This document shows positions 1-9,180 of a stretch of 36,080 bases of DNA, piece after piece. A program made the position numbers and the translations under genes. The number at the start of each line of letters is the position of its first letter. The stretch's first letter is position 1. Origin of the DNA: JBGSTR01 sp963707135 (lineage in GTDB: Bacteria > Pseudomonadota > Gammaproteobacteria > Chromatiales > Chromatiaceae); contig CAVPOY010000033.1 in assembly GCA_963707135.1 (NCBI GenBank), positions 1-36,080 on the forward strand. Direction: 5' to 3'. The notes under the pieces were generated by a model. It was not told where the DNA came from. It saw nothing but the letters and a program-made list of their open reading frames with translations, and did no database searches.

Positions 1-177
1 ATCTCGATGTCGATCAGCTGGACGGAGATGTTCACCAACGCCTCGCCGTCGACAGATGGCAACCTTATCATGGCACCCGCCAGGGCGAAGCTGCCCTAAC
101 CAAGATTTTCCGTCTCACCACGCAGTTACCCTCGATTCTGGACAACACCGTTCCAGGCGGGTATAACGCCCCTCGAC
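1..177. other. Unassigned left edge
   Basis: No gene could be assigned here. Plus-strand frame 3 is open from the edge to about 243, but it looks unlike any family I recognise. The stretch may be the 5' non-coding end of the ISAs1-type element that follows, or the tail of another gene cut by the window. Confidence 0.3.
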
Positions 178-1993
178 ATGCCCCTGTCCGAGGCCCGGCG
201 CTTGAACCTGCGAGAGATTGTCCTGCAACCCGTTGCTGTGCATGAAGAGGGGCGCTTCCGGACCCTGATGGAGGCCCATCACTACCTTGGGGCGCTGGCG
301 AAGATCGGCCACACCCTGTGGTATGTCGCCACTTGGAACGGGCAGTGGCTGGCCCTGCTGAGCTTTCCGCGGCGGCCCGGAAGTGCGCGGCGCGTGACGT
401 CTGGATCGGGTGGGATTTCCGCCACCAATACGACCGCCTACATCTGGTCGCCAACAACAGCCGGTTTCTGATCCTGCCCGAGTGCCACGTCGCGAACCTC
501 GCCTCGCGGGTGCTCGCCTTGAGCGAGCGCCGCCTGGCGCGAGACTGGCGGGAGCGCTTCGGCTACCCGCTGCTGTTGCTGGAGACCTTTGTCGATCCGC
601 GGCGGTTTCACGGCACCGTCTACCGCGCCGCCAACTGGTGCTATGTGGGCGACACCCGCGGCTATCGGCGCACCCGCACGGGCTACAGCTTTGATCCGAG
701 CGGCGCCAAGCGCGTCTTTGTCCGCCCTCTGCACGTCCATGCCCAAGCCTGCCTGTCGCGTCCCGTCCTCGACCCCCAGTATCGTCACGGAGCCCCAAAA
801 ATCATGTTGAGCGCCGAACAGATGGTGTCGCTGCCGGAGTTTTTTGCCGACATCCCGATCCCCGCCGCGGCCAGGGGCGACGCCATCCCCTGCCCGCGGT
901 GTTGGCCATCGCCGCGGCTGCCACCCTGTGCGGGATGCGTGGCTACAAGGCCATCAGCCTGTGGGCCGAAGACCTCGGCCAGAAGGCGCGGGCACGCTTT
1001 CGCTGTTGCTACCGCAGCCGCCGCTATTTGGTCCCCAGTCGCACCGTCATCCGCGAGGTGCTTACCCGCGTTGACCTGCAGGAGTTGGACCAAGCCCTGC
1101 AACGCTGGAACCTCCAGCGTGCCGCCGCCGACGAGGGGCTGGCCATCGACGGCAAGACGATGTGCAATGCCATCGACGCTGACGGCCGCCAGGCCCACAT
1201 CCTCGGCGTCGTCGGCCACCAGAGCCAGACCTGCCACACCCAAAAAAAGTCGGCGCCCTGCCCGTAGACGGCGGCGACGAGGTAGTCAAGCAGACCAACG
1301 AGATCGGGATGGTCATCGCGCTGTTGGAGCCTCTCGACATCGCCGGCAAGACCATCACCGCCGACGCGCTGCTGACCCAACGCAAGCTCGCCCAATACCT
1401 CCTCGCGCGCAACGCCGACTACGTCTTCACCGTCAAAGGCAATCAGCCGACCTTGCACGAAGACATCCGCCTGATCTTCGAGGGCCGCGCAACACCCGAC
1501 TTCACCGAGCCGCTCACCCTGGCCCATGGCCGCATCGAGCAGCGCTCCATCTGGACCAGCACCGCGCTGAACGACTACCTCGACTTTCCCGGCGTTGGCC
1601 AGGTCTTCGTCATCGAGCGCCCTACCATCGAGAAGACCACCGGCGAGACCAAGAGCGAAACCGTCTACGGCGTCACCAGTCATCCCCCGGCAACCGCCAG
1701 CGCCGCCGCCATACTGGCCTTCAACCGCGGCCATTGGACCGTCGAAAATGGCTGCCACTACATCCTCGACTGGAATTGGGACGAGGATCGCTGCACCATC
1801 CGCACCGGACACGGTCCGAGAACATCACCGCGCTACGCCGCTTCGCCATCGGTGCCATCAAGGCCAAGTCCCGCGATACCGTCCGGCGACGATTCAGCGC
1901 CTGGCGCGCAACGTCCGCCTGGTCTTCGACTACCTGCGTATGACCGACAACTCCCGCTACCGCTCGCCGTCTCTCCAAGCGCAGGCGGGCTAG
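178..1993 (+). pseudogene. Decayed ISAs1-family transposase with N-terminal DruA/DUF4338-like domain
   Basis: The first half (about 178-790) reads as a DUF4338/DruA-like domain, with NNSRFLILPE, LASRVLALSERRL, ETFVDPRRFHG and YRAANW. The second half is an ISAs1-type DDE transposase: IDGKT (first Asp), ITADALLTQRKLA (second Asp), FTVKGNQPTLHEDI, then FNRGHWTVEN with the catalytic Glu. The reading frame changes at about 369, 890, 1247, 1818 and 1885 (frames 1, 3, 2, 1, 3, 2), so no intact product can be made. The last segment ends QAQAG-stop at 1993, just before yggX. The domain order implies an originally fused protein of nearly 600 residues. Terminal repeats were not identified. Confidence 0.85.
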
Positions 1994-2025
1994 AACGGAT
2001 TTGCCGTGGCCCCTCGCTAGTCGGC

Positions 2026-2298
2026 TCAGGCCTTTGGCGGGACGTAGCCTTCCGGCATTGCCGCCCCTTCGCCGAAAAAGTGCCGTTCCATCTGCTCCTC
2101 GAGGAACTTGCGGGCCTTTGGGTCCATCGGGCTCAGGCGGTTCTCGTTGATCAGCATGGTCTGGTGGCGCAGCCAGTCTTGCCACGCCTGTTTGGACACC
2201 TGCTCGTAGATGCGCCTGCCGAGATCACCCGGGTAGGGCGCGCGATCCAGGCCCTCGGTTTCACGGCCAAGCTTGATGCAGTGCACGATACGGCTCAT
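2026..2298 (-). CDS. yggX: YggX, probable Fe(II)-trafficking / oxidative damage protection protein
   Basis: The protein is 90 residues, the usual YggX length. It begins MSRIVHCIKLGRETEGLD, with the family's early Cys-7 and the PYPGDLGRRIYEQVSKQAW core, and continues with WLRHQTMLINENRL and MERHFFG. YggX proteins are cytoplasmic, help protect iron-sulfur enzymes from oxidative damage and have been proposed to traffic Fe(II). The ATG overlaps the mutY stop as ATGA, so translation is probably coupled. The mutY-yggX pairing is conserved in many gammaproteobacteria and makes sense because MutY is itself an iron-sulfur enzyme. The gene looks intact. Confidence 0.96.
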   Translation of the reverse strand: MSRIVHCIKLGRETEGLDRAPYPGDLGRRIYEQVSKQAWQDWLRHQTMLINENRLSPMDPKARKFLEEQMERHFFGEGAAMPEGYVPPKA

Positions 2299-3444
2299 GG
2301 GTTATCTCCCTGTTCGTAGGGACGGCCCCGGGCGAGGGTCGTCAGAATATCTTTAACGGGGGCCGGGAGTCCGAGGTCGTCTATTCTGCCCGCGTCGAGC
2401 CAGCGTTCTGCACCATTGTCACCAACCACGCGGGCGCGACCGTCGACATGGACCGAGGCGACCTGGATCTCGAGGCGGAAGTGGCTAAAGGTGTGACGGC
2501 GGGACGGGAGCATTTCAACCCGCTCGGGTTCCGCGCCGAGTCTGTCGCGGCACCAGTAAGACAGATCCTGGTCCGGCGCCGCCTCCGGCAGGGTCCAGAG
2601 CCCGCCCCAGACGCCGGTCGGCGGTCGGCGCTCGAGCAGCACCTCGCCGGCCGGGTTGACCGCCAGGACCATCAGCGTCCGCCGGACCGGCACGGGCTTG
2701 CGCGGGCGCGGACTCGGAAACGAGGTCTGCCGGCCCTGGGCGTGGGCCCTGCAGCCCTCGGCCAGAGGGCAGCGAGTGCAGCCCGGTGCAGTTCGGGTGC
2801 AGACGGTGGCGCCGAGATCCATCATGGCCTGGTTGTAGGCCCCGACCCGGGAGGCCGGGGTGCAGCGCTCAGCCAACCGCCAGAGCTCGGCCTGCACGGC
2901 GCTGCGTCCAGGCCAGCCATAAACGGCAAAGAAACGCGCAAGCACGCGCTTTACGTTGCCGTCCAGGATCGCGTGCCGCTGATCCAGCGCCAGGGACAGT
3001 ACCGCGCCGGCGGTTGAGCGACCCACGCCCGGAAGCGCCCGGACCTCCTTGAAACTTGTCGGGAACAGGCCGCAGCGCTGGTCGCCGAATCAGACGGGCC
3101 GCTCCGTGCAGGTTGCGCGCGCGGGCGTAGTAGCCGAGCCCGGACCAGAGCGCCAGGACCTCATCCAGCGGCGCCGCGGCCAACTCCGCAATACCGGGGA
3201 AGCGTTCGACGAAGCGCCCGAAGTAGGGGATGACCGTGCTCACCTGGGTCTGCTGCAACATAATCTCGGATACCCAGACCCGATAAGGGGTCGGGTCGAT
3301 CTGCCAGGGTAGGTCCTGGCGGCCATGCTGGTCGAACCAGTCGAGCAGTACCGGGGCTAACCGGTCGGCGCGCCAGACTGGCTCGGGCCCTGGAGGCTCG
3401 ATCGGCCTACCCGCGATCGGGAGCTCAGGCCCCGGGGAAACCAT
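2295..3444 (-). CDS. mutY: MutY, A/G-specific adenine glycosylase (apparent single-base frameshift)
   Basis: MutY removes adenine mispaired with 8-oxoguanine or guanine in base-excision repair. The N-terminal part (from ATG 3444) has the catalytic Glu of VSEIMLQQTQVSTV (about residue 60) and LWSGLGYYARARNLH. The rest, in a different frame, has the helix-hairpin-helix LPGVGRSTAGAV, the catalytic Asp in ILDGNVKRV, a perfect C-x6-C-x2-C-x5-C iron-sulfur loop (CTRTAPGCTRCPLAEGC) and a C-terminal NUDIX-like 8-oxoG recognition domain. The two parts join if one G/C base is removed near 3084-3086, giving LIRDQRCGLFPTSFKEV. All key residues survive, so this is a very recent lesion or a sequencing error. 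The start overlaps the upstream DUF2007 gene by 20 nt. Confidence 0.93.
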
Positions 3445-3757
3445 CTTCTCGCGCACGCCCGCATTGCCAGCACAGATCGAAGCCCCCGTCGACCGTTTCG
3501 CCGCATTGGGGGCAGGTCCAGGGACCGTCCCGCCCGCGGCCGTCACAGTCGGCGAGAAAGCGCCGAAGCAACCCGCGGGCGCGGTCGAGGTCCCTATCGT
3601 CCACCACCCAGACCGACGGGTAGATGTCTGCCGGAAGCTCGCCGACGGCACCGGAAAGATAATCGCCCAGCACGACGGCCTCGATGAGATGGCGGTCCAG
3701 AAAATCCCTGAGGAACTGCGCCTCGATGCGATCACGGGCCTGATAGAGACGGTGCAT
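3425..3757 (-). CDS. DUF2007-type protein with C-terminal zinc ribbon
   Basis: This 110-residue cytoplasmic protein starts MHRLYQARDRIEAQFLRDFL. The first 70 residues resemble the DUF2007 'putative signal transducing protein' fold (ARD..EAQ...L...I......D...GELP.....VWV.D.D...A..LL). The tail holds CPQCGETVDGGFDLCWQCG, two CxxC pairs that should bind one zinc. I chose ATG 3757 because translation upstream of it runs into antisense tRNA sequence. The gene ends inside the start of mutY (20-nt overlap), suggesting one transcript with mutY and yggX. The molecular role of the family is unknown. Confidence 0.85.
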   Translation of the reverse strand: MHRLYQARDRIEAQFLRDFLDRHLIEAVVLGDYLSGAVGELPADIYPSVWVVDDRDLDRARGLLRRFLADCDGRGRDGPWTCPQCGETVDGGFDLCWQCGRAREDGFPGA

Positions 3758-3841
3758 GCTGGCGGATCGGAGCGGCGTGACCGGTTCGCCCCCAAGCGCG
3801 GCGGATTTGCCGGCCGGGACAGCCTTATGGAAGTCTGGAGA

Positions 3842-3915
3842 TGGAGCGGGCGAAGGGAATCGAACCCTCATTGGAGGCTTGGGAAGCCCCTGTTCTACCA
3901 TTGAACTACGCCCGC
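3842..3915 (-). tRNA. tRNA-Gly(CCC)
   Basis: On the minus strand the sequence starts GCGGGCGTAGTTCAATGG. It has the anticodon loop TTCCCAA (anticodon CCC) on a GGGGC/GCCTC stem, the T-arm GGGTTCGATTCCC and the acceptor end CGCCCGC. Discriminator T and CCA are encoded (3842-3845). It closely matches the E. coli glyU type tRNA. No integrase or att duplication is seen beside it. Confidence 0.97.
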
Positions 3916-3920
3916 CTGGA

Positions 3921-3946
3921 CCCCGGAGTGTATGCACTGGCCGGGG
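3921..3946 (-). terminator. Hairpin between acyl-CoA ligase gene and tRNA-Gly
   Basis: CCCCGG (3921-3926) pairs with CCGGGG (3941-3946), and inner AGTG pairs with CACT, leaving a small bulge. It lies 12 nt past the ligase stop codon and just before the tRNA on the same strand. There is no U-tract, so it may be only an attenuating or processing hairpin. Confidence 0.3.
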
Positions 3947-3957
3947 ATCGCGCAAGC

Positions 3958-5775
3958 TCAGCCGTCCATGCTGTACATGCGCTCGATCGCCTCGGCGTAG
4001 TGCTCGACGACCTTGGCCCGCTTGACCTTCAGTGTCGGGGTCAACAAACCGTTATCGATGGTCCAGGGCTCGAGGGTCAGGGTCAGCCGGCGGATCTTGG
4101 CATAACCGGGAAAGTCGCTCAGGGCGACGCGAACACGCTTGAGCATGTCCTTGAGCAGCTGGGGGTCCTCCAGGCTCTCCGGGCGCTCGGCGTCGAGTGT
4201 GTACTCGCGGGCGAGGCCGCCCCAGAGATCGGCGCTCAACACCAGCAGCGCGGTCAGATAGGAACGCCCCTCGCCGAGCACGATCGCCTGCTCGAACAAC
4301 GGGTCCATCGAGAGCGCCATCTCCATGTCCGCCGGCGGCACCTTCTCGCCGTTGGAGAGCACCAGAATGTCCTTGATCCGGCCGGTGATGAAGATGTGAC
4401 CGTTCTCGATACGGGCCTGATCGCCGGTGTGCAGCCAGCCGCTCCGGGACAGGACCTTCGCCGTCGCGGCATGGTTGTTCCAGTAGCCGAGCATCACATT
4501 GTCGCCCTTTACCAAAAGTTCGTCGTCCGCCCCGACGCGCACCTCGATGCCACGAATCGGCACGCCGACGCTCTCGGGTCGGTTGTCCGCCAAAGGGTTG
4601 ACGCTGACGACCGGGCTGGTCTCGGTGAGCCCGTACCCCTGCACCAGCGGGAGCCCCAGACCGATGAAGGTGTGCGCGACGCCGTAGGAAAGCGGCGCCC
4701 CGCCGCTTACCGCGATCCGCATCCGCCCGCCGAGCTTCTCGAGCACCTGGCTCCCTACCTTTTTCCGCAACAGCGGCCATAGCAGCAGCGAGGGGTGCCA
4801 GCCTGCTCTTCCCTGGTCGTACAGGAAGCGGCGCCAGCCGGTCGACACGGCCAATCGGAACAGCGCGCGCACGGGCGCGGGGCGTTTCTCCAGCTGGTCG
4901 GCGACGCGCTGGTAGACCCGCTCGAAAACCCGTGGCACGGCAATGATTGCCGTCGGACGGATGGCCTGCATGTCCTCGGCCAGTTGGGCGACAGAGCGCG
5001 CGAAGGCTACGCAAGCGCCGGCCATCATTGGCAGGTAGTACCCGCCGGTACGCTCCAGCGCATGGGATAGCGGCAGGAACGAGAGGAACTGGTCCTCCTG
5101 ATAACAATCGATGATGGTGAGCGAGCCGTGGGCGTCGCGCAAGATGTTGCGATGGCTCAACATCACGCCCTTCGGGCGGCCGGTGGTTCCGGAGGTATAG
5201 ACGATGGTCGCGAGCGCATCCGGATCGCCGTCGCGCTGCGGCAGCGCCGGGGGCACGTTCGGCAGCCAATCGTCGGCAACCATGACCCGCGAGTCGCCGT
5301 CGGCAATGCGCGTGGCCTCGGCACTCGGTTCCAGGATCACCACACGGGAGGGGCCCGAGCCCGCCCCAATGGCCTCCGAAAGACGCTTCCAGCGCCCGGC
5401 ATCCTGGATCAGCAGCACCTTTACAGCCGAGTCCTGCAGGATAAAAGCGGCATTGTCGGCGCGGTCGTCGGTGTAGAGCGGGACCGTCACCAGCCCGAGC
5501 GACAGGGCCGCCTGGTCGAACATGACCCACTCGGGGCAGTTGCGCAGCAGCATCGCAACCCGATCCCCGTCGGTTACGGGTTCGCCCGCGAGCCCTTGGC
5601 GCCAGCGCGCGACCTGGTCGCCCATTGCTCGCCAGCTCAGCTCCTGCCAGCCGGCTTCCCGCTTGTGGTACTTGTAGGCGACCCGGTCCGGCGATCGTTT
5701 GACGCGCTGCAGAAACAGGCCGTCGATCGTCCCGGCGCGATCGTCCGAGATCAGGTCCTCGGACCACTGAGTCAC
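3958..5775 (-). CDS. AMP-dependent long-chain fatty acid-CoA ligase (FadD15-like)
   Basis: This 605-residue protein belongs to the ANL adenylating superfamily and is expected to activate fatty acids to acyl-AMP and then acyl-CoA. Motifs are the P-loop YTSGTTGRPKG (residues 193-203), the acyl-pocket region LPLSHALERTGGYY, GYGLTETSP (adenylate binding), GWLHTGD and ITGRIKDILVLSNGEK, with the C-terminal catalytic Lys region TLKVKRAKVVEHY. Length and gate motifs fit the FadD15/FAA1 long-chain group rather than acetyl-CoA synthetases. The start is a GTG at 5775, preceded by a G-rich stretch. Substrate length cannot be read from the sequence. It is divergent from thiS, with a palindrome between them. 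Confidence 0.92.
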   Translation of the reverse strand: MTQWSEDLISDDRAGTIDGLFLQRVKRSPDRVAYKYHKREAGWQELSWRAMGDQVARWRQGLAGEPVTDGDRVAMLLRNCPEWVMFDQAALSLGLVTVPLYTDDRADNAAFILQDSAVKVLLIQDAGRWKRLSEAIGAGSGPSRVVILEPSAEATRIADGDSRVMVADDWLPNVPPALPQRDGDPDALATIVYTSGTTGRPKGVMLSHRNILRDAHGSLTIIDCYQEDQFLSFLPLSHALERTGGYYLPMMAGACVAFARSVAQLAEDMQAIRPTAIIAVPRVFERVYQRVADQLEKRPAPVRALFRLAVSTGWRRFLYDQGRAGWHPSLLLWPLLRKKVGSQVLEKLGGRMRIAVSGGAPLSYGVAHTFIGLGLPLVQGYGLTETSPVVSVNPLADNRPESVGVPIRGIEVRVGADDELLVKGDNVMLGYWNNHAATAKVLSRSGWLHTGDQARIENGHIFITGRIKDILVLSNGEKVPPADMEMALSMDPLFEQAIVLGEGRSYLTALLVLSADLWGGLAREYTLDAERPESLEDPQLLKDMLKRVRVALSDFPGYAKIRRLTLTLEPWTIDNGLLTPTLKVKRAKVVEHYAEAIERMYSMDG

Positions 5776-5878
5776 GGCGCTGCCCCCGTCTCTATGTTGT
5801 TATCGGATTGATGCTGCCGCGCGCGCCCGTTGCGTGCAACCCGCGCGGATGCCCTACGGTATCGGTGGCGTAACACTT

Positions 5879-5893
5879 TTGCAATCATTGCAA
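5879..5893. promoter_or_regulatory. Perfect inverted repeat in the ligase/thiS divergent region
   Basis: TTGCAAT-C-ATTGCAA is a perfect 7-bp inverted repeat with one central base, about 100 bp from both divergent starts. Its form suits a dimeric repressor site, possibly for the fatty acid ligase. It does not match the FadR or PsrA consensus that I know. The regulator is unknown. Confidence 0.35.
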
Positions 5894-5948
5894 CCCATTG
5901 AAACCGATCGAATCATTTCCCCATCCGCGGCAACGCCCCGCCCCGCGT

Positions 5949-5954
5949 TAGAAT
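5949..5954 (+). promoter_or_regulatory. Possible -10 element for thiS
   Basis: TAGAAT, in the context GTTAGAATACG, is a reasonable sigma-70 -10 hexamer 44 nt before the thiS ATG. No convincing -35 was found at the usual distance, and no TPP riboswitch is present. Confidence 0.3.
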
Positions 5955-5997
5955 ACGCACCCACGCGCATCTCCTACTTGTGAAGCCTACCCCCGAA

Positions 5998-6198
5998 ATG
6001 AACGTCTACGTCAACGGACAGCCAACGGAGCTGGAGGCGGGGACCACCCTGTCTGGGCTGATCGCCCGACTCGAGCTTGGCGGCCAGCGGGTCGCCGTCG
6101 AGGTCAACGAGGAGTTGGTCCCGCGCGGTCGGTTCGGAGACCACCCGCTGGCGCCCGACGACCGCGTAGAGATCATCCACGCCGTTGGCGGGGGGTAA
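5998..6198 (+). CDS. thiS: ThiS, sulfur carrier protein of thiamine biosynthesis
   Basis: This is a 66-residue ubiquitin-like protein, MNVYVNGQPTELEAGTTL through VEIIHAVGGG, with the required C-terminal Gly-Gly. The tail is adenylated by ThiF and thiocarboxylated to donate sulfur to the thiazole synthase ThiG. An in-frame GTG at 5980 would add six residues; the ATG at 5998 fits the family start (MNxxxNG). thiG usually follows directly, but here the gene is followed by about 1 kb with no recognisable gene. The lone thiS must work with a ThiG encoded elsewhere. Confidence 0.95.
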   Translation: MNVYVNGQPTELEAGTTLSGLIARLELGGQRVAVEVNEELVPRGRFGDHPLAPDDRVEIIHAVGGG

Positions 6199-7265
6199 GG
6201 AGCGACCGGACAGGATGTCCGGGCTGGGGCGCTGTCCGGGGATGGATTCGCAAGCTCCAAGCCCAAGCCACCGTTGTGACGCCCTCGCCCCGACCCTCTC
6301 CCGCCGGGAGAGGGGAGCTTGGTTGCCCTTCGGGCCTGTCTCTGCATGGTCACAGCGATGTCCGGCGCGTACTGTTTTACGTGCTCATGGCGTATTTTCG
6401 CAGTTATATAGAGGCCTCCGAAACCCGCCGGCGCGACGGCAGAAACAGGGTCGTTTCCGGTCTTGTTCCGATCGTCAGGTCGGGTGGCTCCTGACGAAAA
6501 GGGGCCCGATATGCGTACCGATGACGGCCATGTAGGCTCTTCTCCGAGTGCGTGCTGGTACACCGGTCGGATTCCCGCCATCCCGATGCGTCCTTGCTGA
6601 CCGTCGCTGGCGCGCACGTCGGGCCGTTGGGCCGAATGCCTGGTCTGGCCGCGTCTGCTGCGCGTACTGGGCATCACTCATTCCAGATTGGAGAGCCGGT
6701 GAGGGGCAAGTTCTTGAGTTGTGCCCCCTCGTAGCCTGAGTGGCGGGTCGCCCTGCGGGTATCCGCCCTACAGCCGGCATCGGAGTAGCCGCTTCCATAG
6801 GTAACGACCGCGGGCGCCCGAGAGCAGACATGTCAACTCGCCATTTGCATTCCAAACCCGATTTTGCGACCGCGCCGGTGCCGCACTCCCGCCGAGCTCC
6901 ACCCCGCACGCGGATCTGGCGCAGAGCGTCGTTCGGGACAGACCACGTTTTCCTTTTTTCTCAGATCTGAAACTCACCCGGCTTCTCTTCGGGCGCTCGC
7001 TTGCGCGGCCAACCCGGTCGGGGTTTCCGGGTGCTTCGGCCGAACGCATGCCGATCTGCGCTCGAACCGGGCATGTCCGAGGACGGAGCGGCCGTTTACC
7101 GCGCCGTAAACGCACCGGGGCGGGTCGTCTCTGGACCTCTCGGCGAACCCTGCCCGACAGGCGGCCTAGCCTTGTTGGCGCGAATCCCCATCTGCCCTAA
7201 AATTTCCGGCCGCGCGCGATCGGGGAAGCGCGATTGGCTATTTTGACGTTTCGAGGAGCGATCAG
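6199..7265. other. Gene-poor interval after thiS
   Basis: I see no credible gene on either strand. Open frames are short, overlap in all frames and lack ribosome sites or family motifs. The interval holds one palindromic repeat (6294-6314) and a G/C-rich inverted segment near 6750-6772 (GGCGGGT...ATCCGCC). A Shine-Dalgarno AGGAG at 7254-7258 belongs to the broken gene that follows. Confidence 0.5.
6294..6314. repeat. REP-like intergenic palindrome
   Basis: CCCTCTCCC-GCC-GGGAGAGGG is a perfect 9-bp stem with a 3-nt loop, inside the context CCCTCGCCCCGACCCTCTCCC. Similar intergenic palindromes are dispersed in many GC-rich gammaproteobacteria. Only one copy is visible here. Confidence 0.6.
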
Positions 7266-7460
7266 ATGAGACCGACGACTTTGGGGTTTGCCGCGGCGTC
7301 GGCGATGCTTGGCGCCGCTTAGGCCCTCACCGCCGAGCAGATCGATATCGACGGCTGCATCGGGCAGACCAGAAAGGTCGGCGGCGCTGACACCGCTCAG
7401 CGAGTTCCGCGACTGAGTCGTCGAGGCCAGACCGGCTTCGCGCGGGAAACGAGGTGCTAA
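7266..7460 (+). pseudogene. Broken small secreted-protein gene with in-frame amber codon
   Basis: ATG 7266 is well placed 7 nt after AGGAG. It opens a signal-peptide-like sequence (MRPTTLGFAAASAMLGAA) that ends in TAG at 7318-7320. The same frame then continues as a plausible mature protein, ALTAEQIDIDGCIGQTRKV, before losing coding character and stopping at 7460. CAG-to-TAG would explain the stop. The frame also seems shifted further on. I cannot name the family; the Cys followed by a Gln/Thr-rich turn recalls the lipoproteins at 14796 and 17247, but the match is too short to claim. Confidence 0.45.
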
Positions 7461-7501
7461 ATGTCCCCGAAGGGCTCGAAGCGTCTTCGGACGGCTTAGG
7501 T

Positions 7502-7780
7502 ATGGGACGAATATGCAGATTCATTCTGACCGCCTTCAGCGCGCTGTATCTTCTGGCGCTGGCAGTGCTCGCGGTCGGCACGTTCGGGCTATTCGGCCAG
7601 GAGACCGATCCCCTCGCGGGCGTTTTTCTCATCCCGCTCGGCCTGCCGTGGAATCGAATGATCGACCCCTTCCCGGCGCCGCTCTGGCCGTGGCTCGCGG
7701 CCGCGGCCCCGGCCGTCAATCTCGGCGTGCTCTGGCTTCTATGCCGGGCGGGGTCCAGGACCAGGTCAACGTCAGGTTAA
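7502..7780 (+). CDS. Small two-helix membrane protein of unknown function
   Basis: This 92-residue protein starts MGRICRFILTAFSALYLLAL. It has a first hydrophobic helix at about residues 5-30, a conserved-looking central motif FLIPLGLPWNRMID, and a second helix (LWPWLAAAAPAVNLGVLWLL) before a basic tail. It is likely an inner-membrane protein. ATG 7502 places the hydrophobic helix at the N-terminus; a GTG at 7454 would add 16 residues. The function is unknown. It lies 27 nt before the small gene at 7808, so the two probably formed an operon before the insertion. Confidence 0.6.
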   Translation: MGRICRFILTAFSALYLLALAVLAVGTFGLFGQETDPLAGVFLIPLGLPWNRMIDPFPAPLWPWLAAAAPAVNLGVLWLLCRAGSRTRSTSG

Positions 7781-7807
7781 AATCACTTTTTCAGCAGGAG
7801 ACGAATC

Positions 7808-7978
7808 ATGGGTAAAGCGGTTATCGGGGTCATCGGACTGGTGATCGGACTTGCGATAGGCGGGTTTGGCGGACTCAGCCTGGGCGGTGGCGCCATGATG
7901 GGCATGGGGGTCGCGACGGGTCTTTCGGCGGGCATTTGTTCGACCGTCCAGGCCGCGCAGGAGGAAGGCGTCACCTGA
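7808..7978 (+). pseudogene. 5' half of a small Gly-rich membrane-protein gene split by IS insertion
   Basis: The preserved part encodes 55 native residues, MGKAVIGVIGLVIGLAIGGF through GICSTVQAAQEEGV. The first half is a Gly-rich hydrophobic helix. Reading then enters the IS1595 end and stops at 7976. The missing half lies at 12649-12798 and starts in phase, MTAEQVDQVLKRAAADLGG. Joining the flanks and removing one copy of the 8-bp duplication restores a 104-residue frame. The shape, a membrane anchor followed by an EEG(x)MTAEQ(V/I)D...L.RAA helical domain, belongs to a small proteobacterial family with no known role. Confidence 0.8.
7966..7973. repeat. Target-site duplication, left copy (AGGCGTCA)
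   Basis: AGGCGTCA abuts the left terminal repeat CCTGATTAGC at 7974. It is identical to 12642-12649 on the far side of the nested elements. Eight bases is the usual duplication length for IS1595-family elements. Confidence 0.9.
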
Positions 7979-8932
7979 TTAGCAAGGAACCGCAGCTTGG
8001 CGCAGCCATTCCTCCGGACGCGGTCCGGTCGCCGCCGCGGCGACCAGCAGGCGTTGCGCAATCGTGTCCAGCCGGAAGCGGCGGTTAAAGCGATAGGCGA
8101 TGGCGCCGAGGTAGCGCGTGGCGTACTTACCGAAGTCGAAGGCGTGGTAGGCCCCGGCGAGGCTGGTCTTGACGTTGCCCAGGACGGTGTTCACCCAGAG
8201 GAAGTCCGGCAAGTCGCGCGGCTTGCGGGTGCCAACCACCACGGGTTGGTGGTAGCAGCCGGCATCGCGGACCCCGTTGAAGCAGGCCAGGCCGTCGGAG
8301 ACGACCACGCTGCCGGGGCGAACATGGGTGCTGGCCCAATCCGCGAGCGCTTGGCGCGCGAACCCCGGCAGCGGGGTCAGCTTGGCATGGATGGGGTGGT
8401 CGTCGGGATCCACCGACACGGCGGCGAGGAACGGCACCTTGTTCTCCGAGCCGCGTCCGGTGGTGCCGCCGCTGAGCTCCCCGCCGAGGTAGGCGTCGTC
8501 GAGTTGGACCTCGCCGCCGAGGAGGTAGCGCTCCTCGCGCTCGACCATCGCCTGCATGAGCTTGTGGTGGACGAGCCAAGCGGTGGGGTAGCTGACCCCG
8601 AGGTGGCGCTTCAAAGCCAGCGCCGACAGGCCGGTCTTGGCCTGGCTGACGAGATAGATGGCCAGGAACCAGACCGTGAGGGCCAGCTTGGTCCCCTGAA
8701 ACACGGTCCCGGCGATCAAGGAGGTCTGCTTTCGGCAGGCGCCGCACTGGAAGACCTTGCGTGCGCCGACCCGCAGCACGTAGTGGTGGGTTTCCCCGCA
8801 GTGCGGACAGCCGAAGCCCTGCGGCCAGCGCACCCGCTCGAGGGCGGCCTCGCACTGCTCCTCGGTCCCGAACTGTCCCAGGAACGCGGGCATCGATAAA
8901 CCCGGTTGGAACTGAACACGATTCATAGGCAT
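7979..8932 (-). CDS. IS1595-family transposase (ISXO2-like)
   Basis: This is a full-length transposase of 317 residues. It has an N-terminal zinc ribbon (CPHCGETHHYVLRVGARKVF then CGACRKQTS), the SLIAGTVFQGTKLALTVWF motif, and an ISXO2-like DDE-type nuclease domain starting at GGEVQLDDAYLGGELSGG and including VVVSDGLACFNGV and the NTVLGNVKTSLAGAYHAF region. The stop codon lies inside the left terminal repeat. ATG 8932 is used, with 8926 as an alternative. The frame is intact, but the element's 5' side has been separated from its right end by 3.5 kb of other elements, so promoter and mobility are doubtful. Confidence 0.93.
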   Translation of the reverse strand: MPMNRVQFQPGLSMPAFLGQFGTEEQCEAALERVRWPQGFGCPHCGETHHYVLRVGARKVFQCGACRKQTSLIAGTVFQGTKLALTVWFLAIYLVSQAKTGLSALALKRHLGVSYPTAWLVHHKLMQAMVEREERYLLGGEVQLDDAYLGGELSGGTTGRGSENKVPFLAAVSVDPDDHPIHAKLTPLPGFARQALADWASTHVRPGSVVVSDGLACFNGVRDAGCYHQPVVVGTRKPRDLPDFLWVNTVLGNVKTSLAGAYHAFDFGKYATRYLGAIAYRFNRRFRLDTIAQRLLVAAAATGPRPEEWLRQAAVPC

Positions 8933-9122
8933 GGCGCATCTCCTCTGGGTCGTTCAGAGCGAGCATGCGCCGACCGGGGACTCATACCGTGAGTCCGGCT
9001 GGACTTCGTTGCTAACCCGACTTCGACTATTCGACTCTGGATTTGGCCAATTTCGGGCCATTTTGGCCCCTGGTGGCGTTGTAAGTGTTTGATTGAGTTA
9101 GAGCGGGTCGTGCGAAAACGTC

Positions 9123-9139
9123 TGTAGTGCCGACCTTGG
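9123..9139 (+). repeat. 17-bp direct repeat at left edge of the IS1634 element
   Basis: TGTAGTGCCGACCTTGG occurs here and, in the same orientation, at 12553-12569 just after the IS1634 coding end. CGTC before each copy extends the match with a one-base indel. It could be a long target duplication, as reported for IS1634 itself, or part of the element ends. Confidence 0.6.
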
Positions 9140-9180
9140 TCCTTGAGCTGGGTGGCGAATCTGCCGACACTCGCGGCATG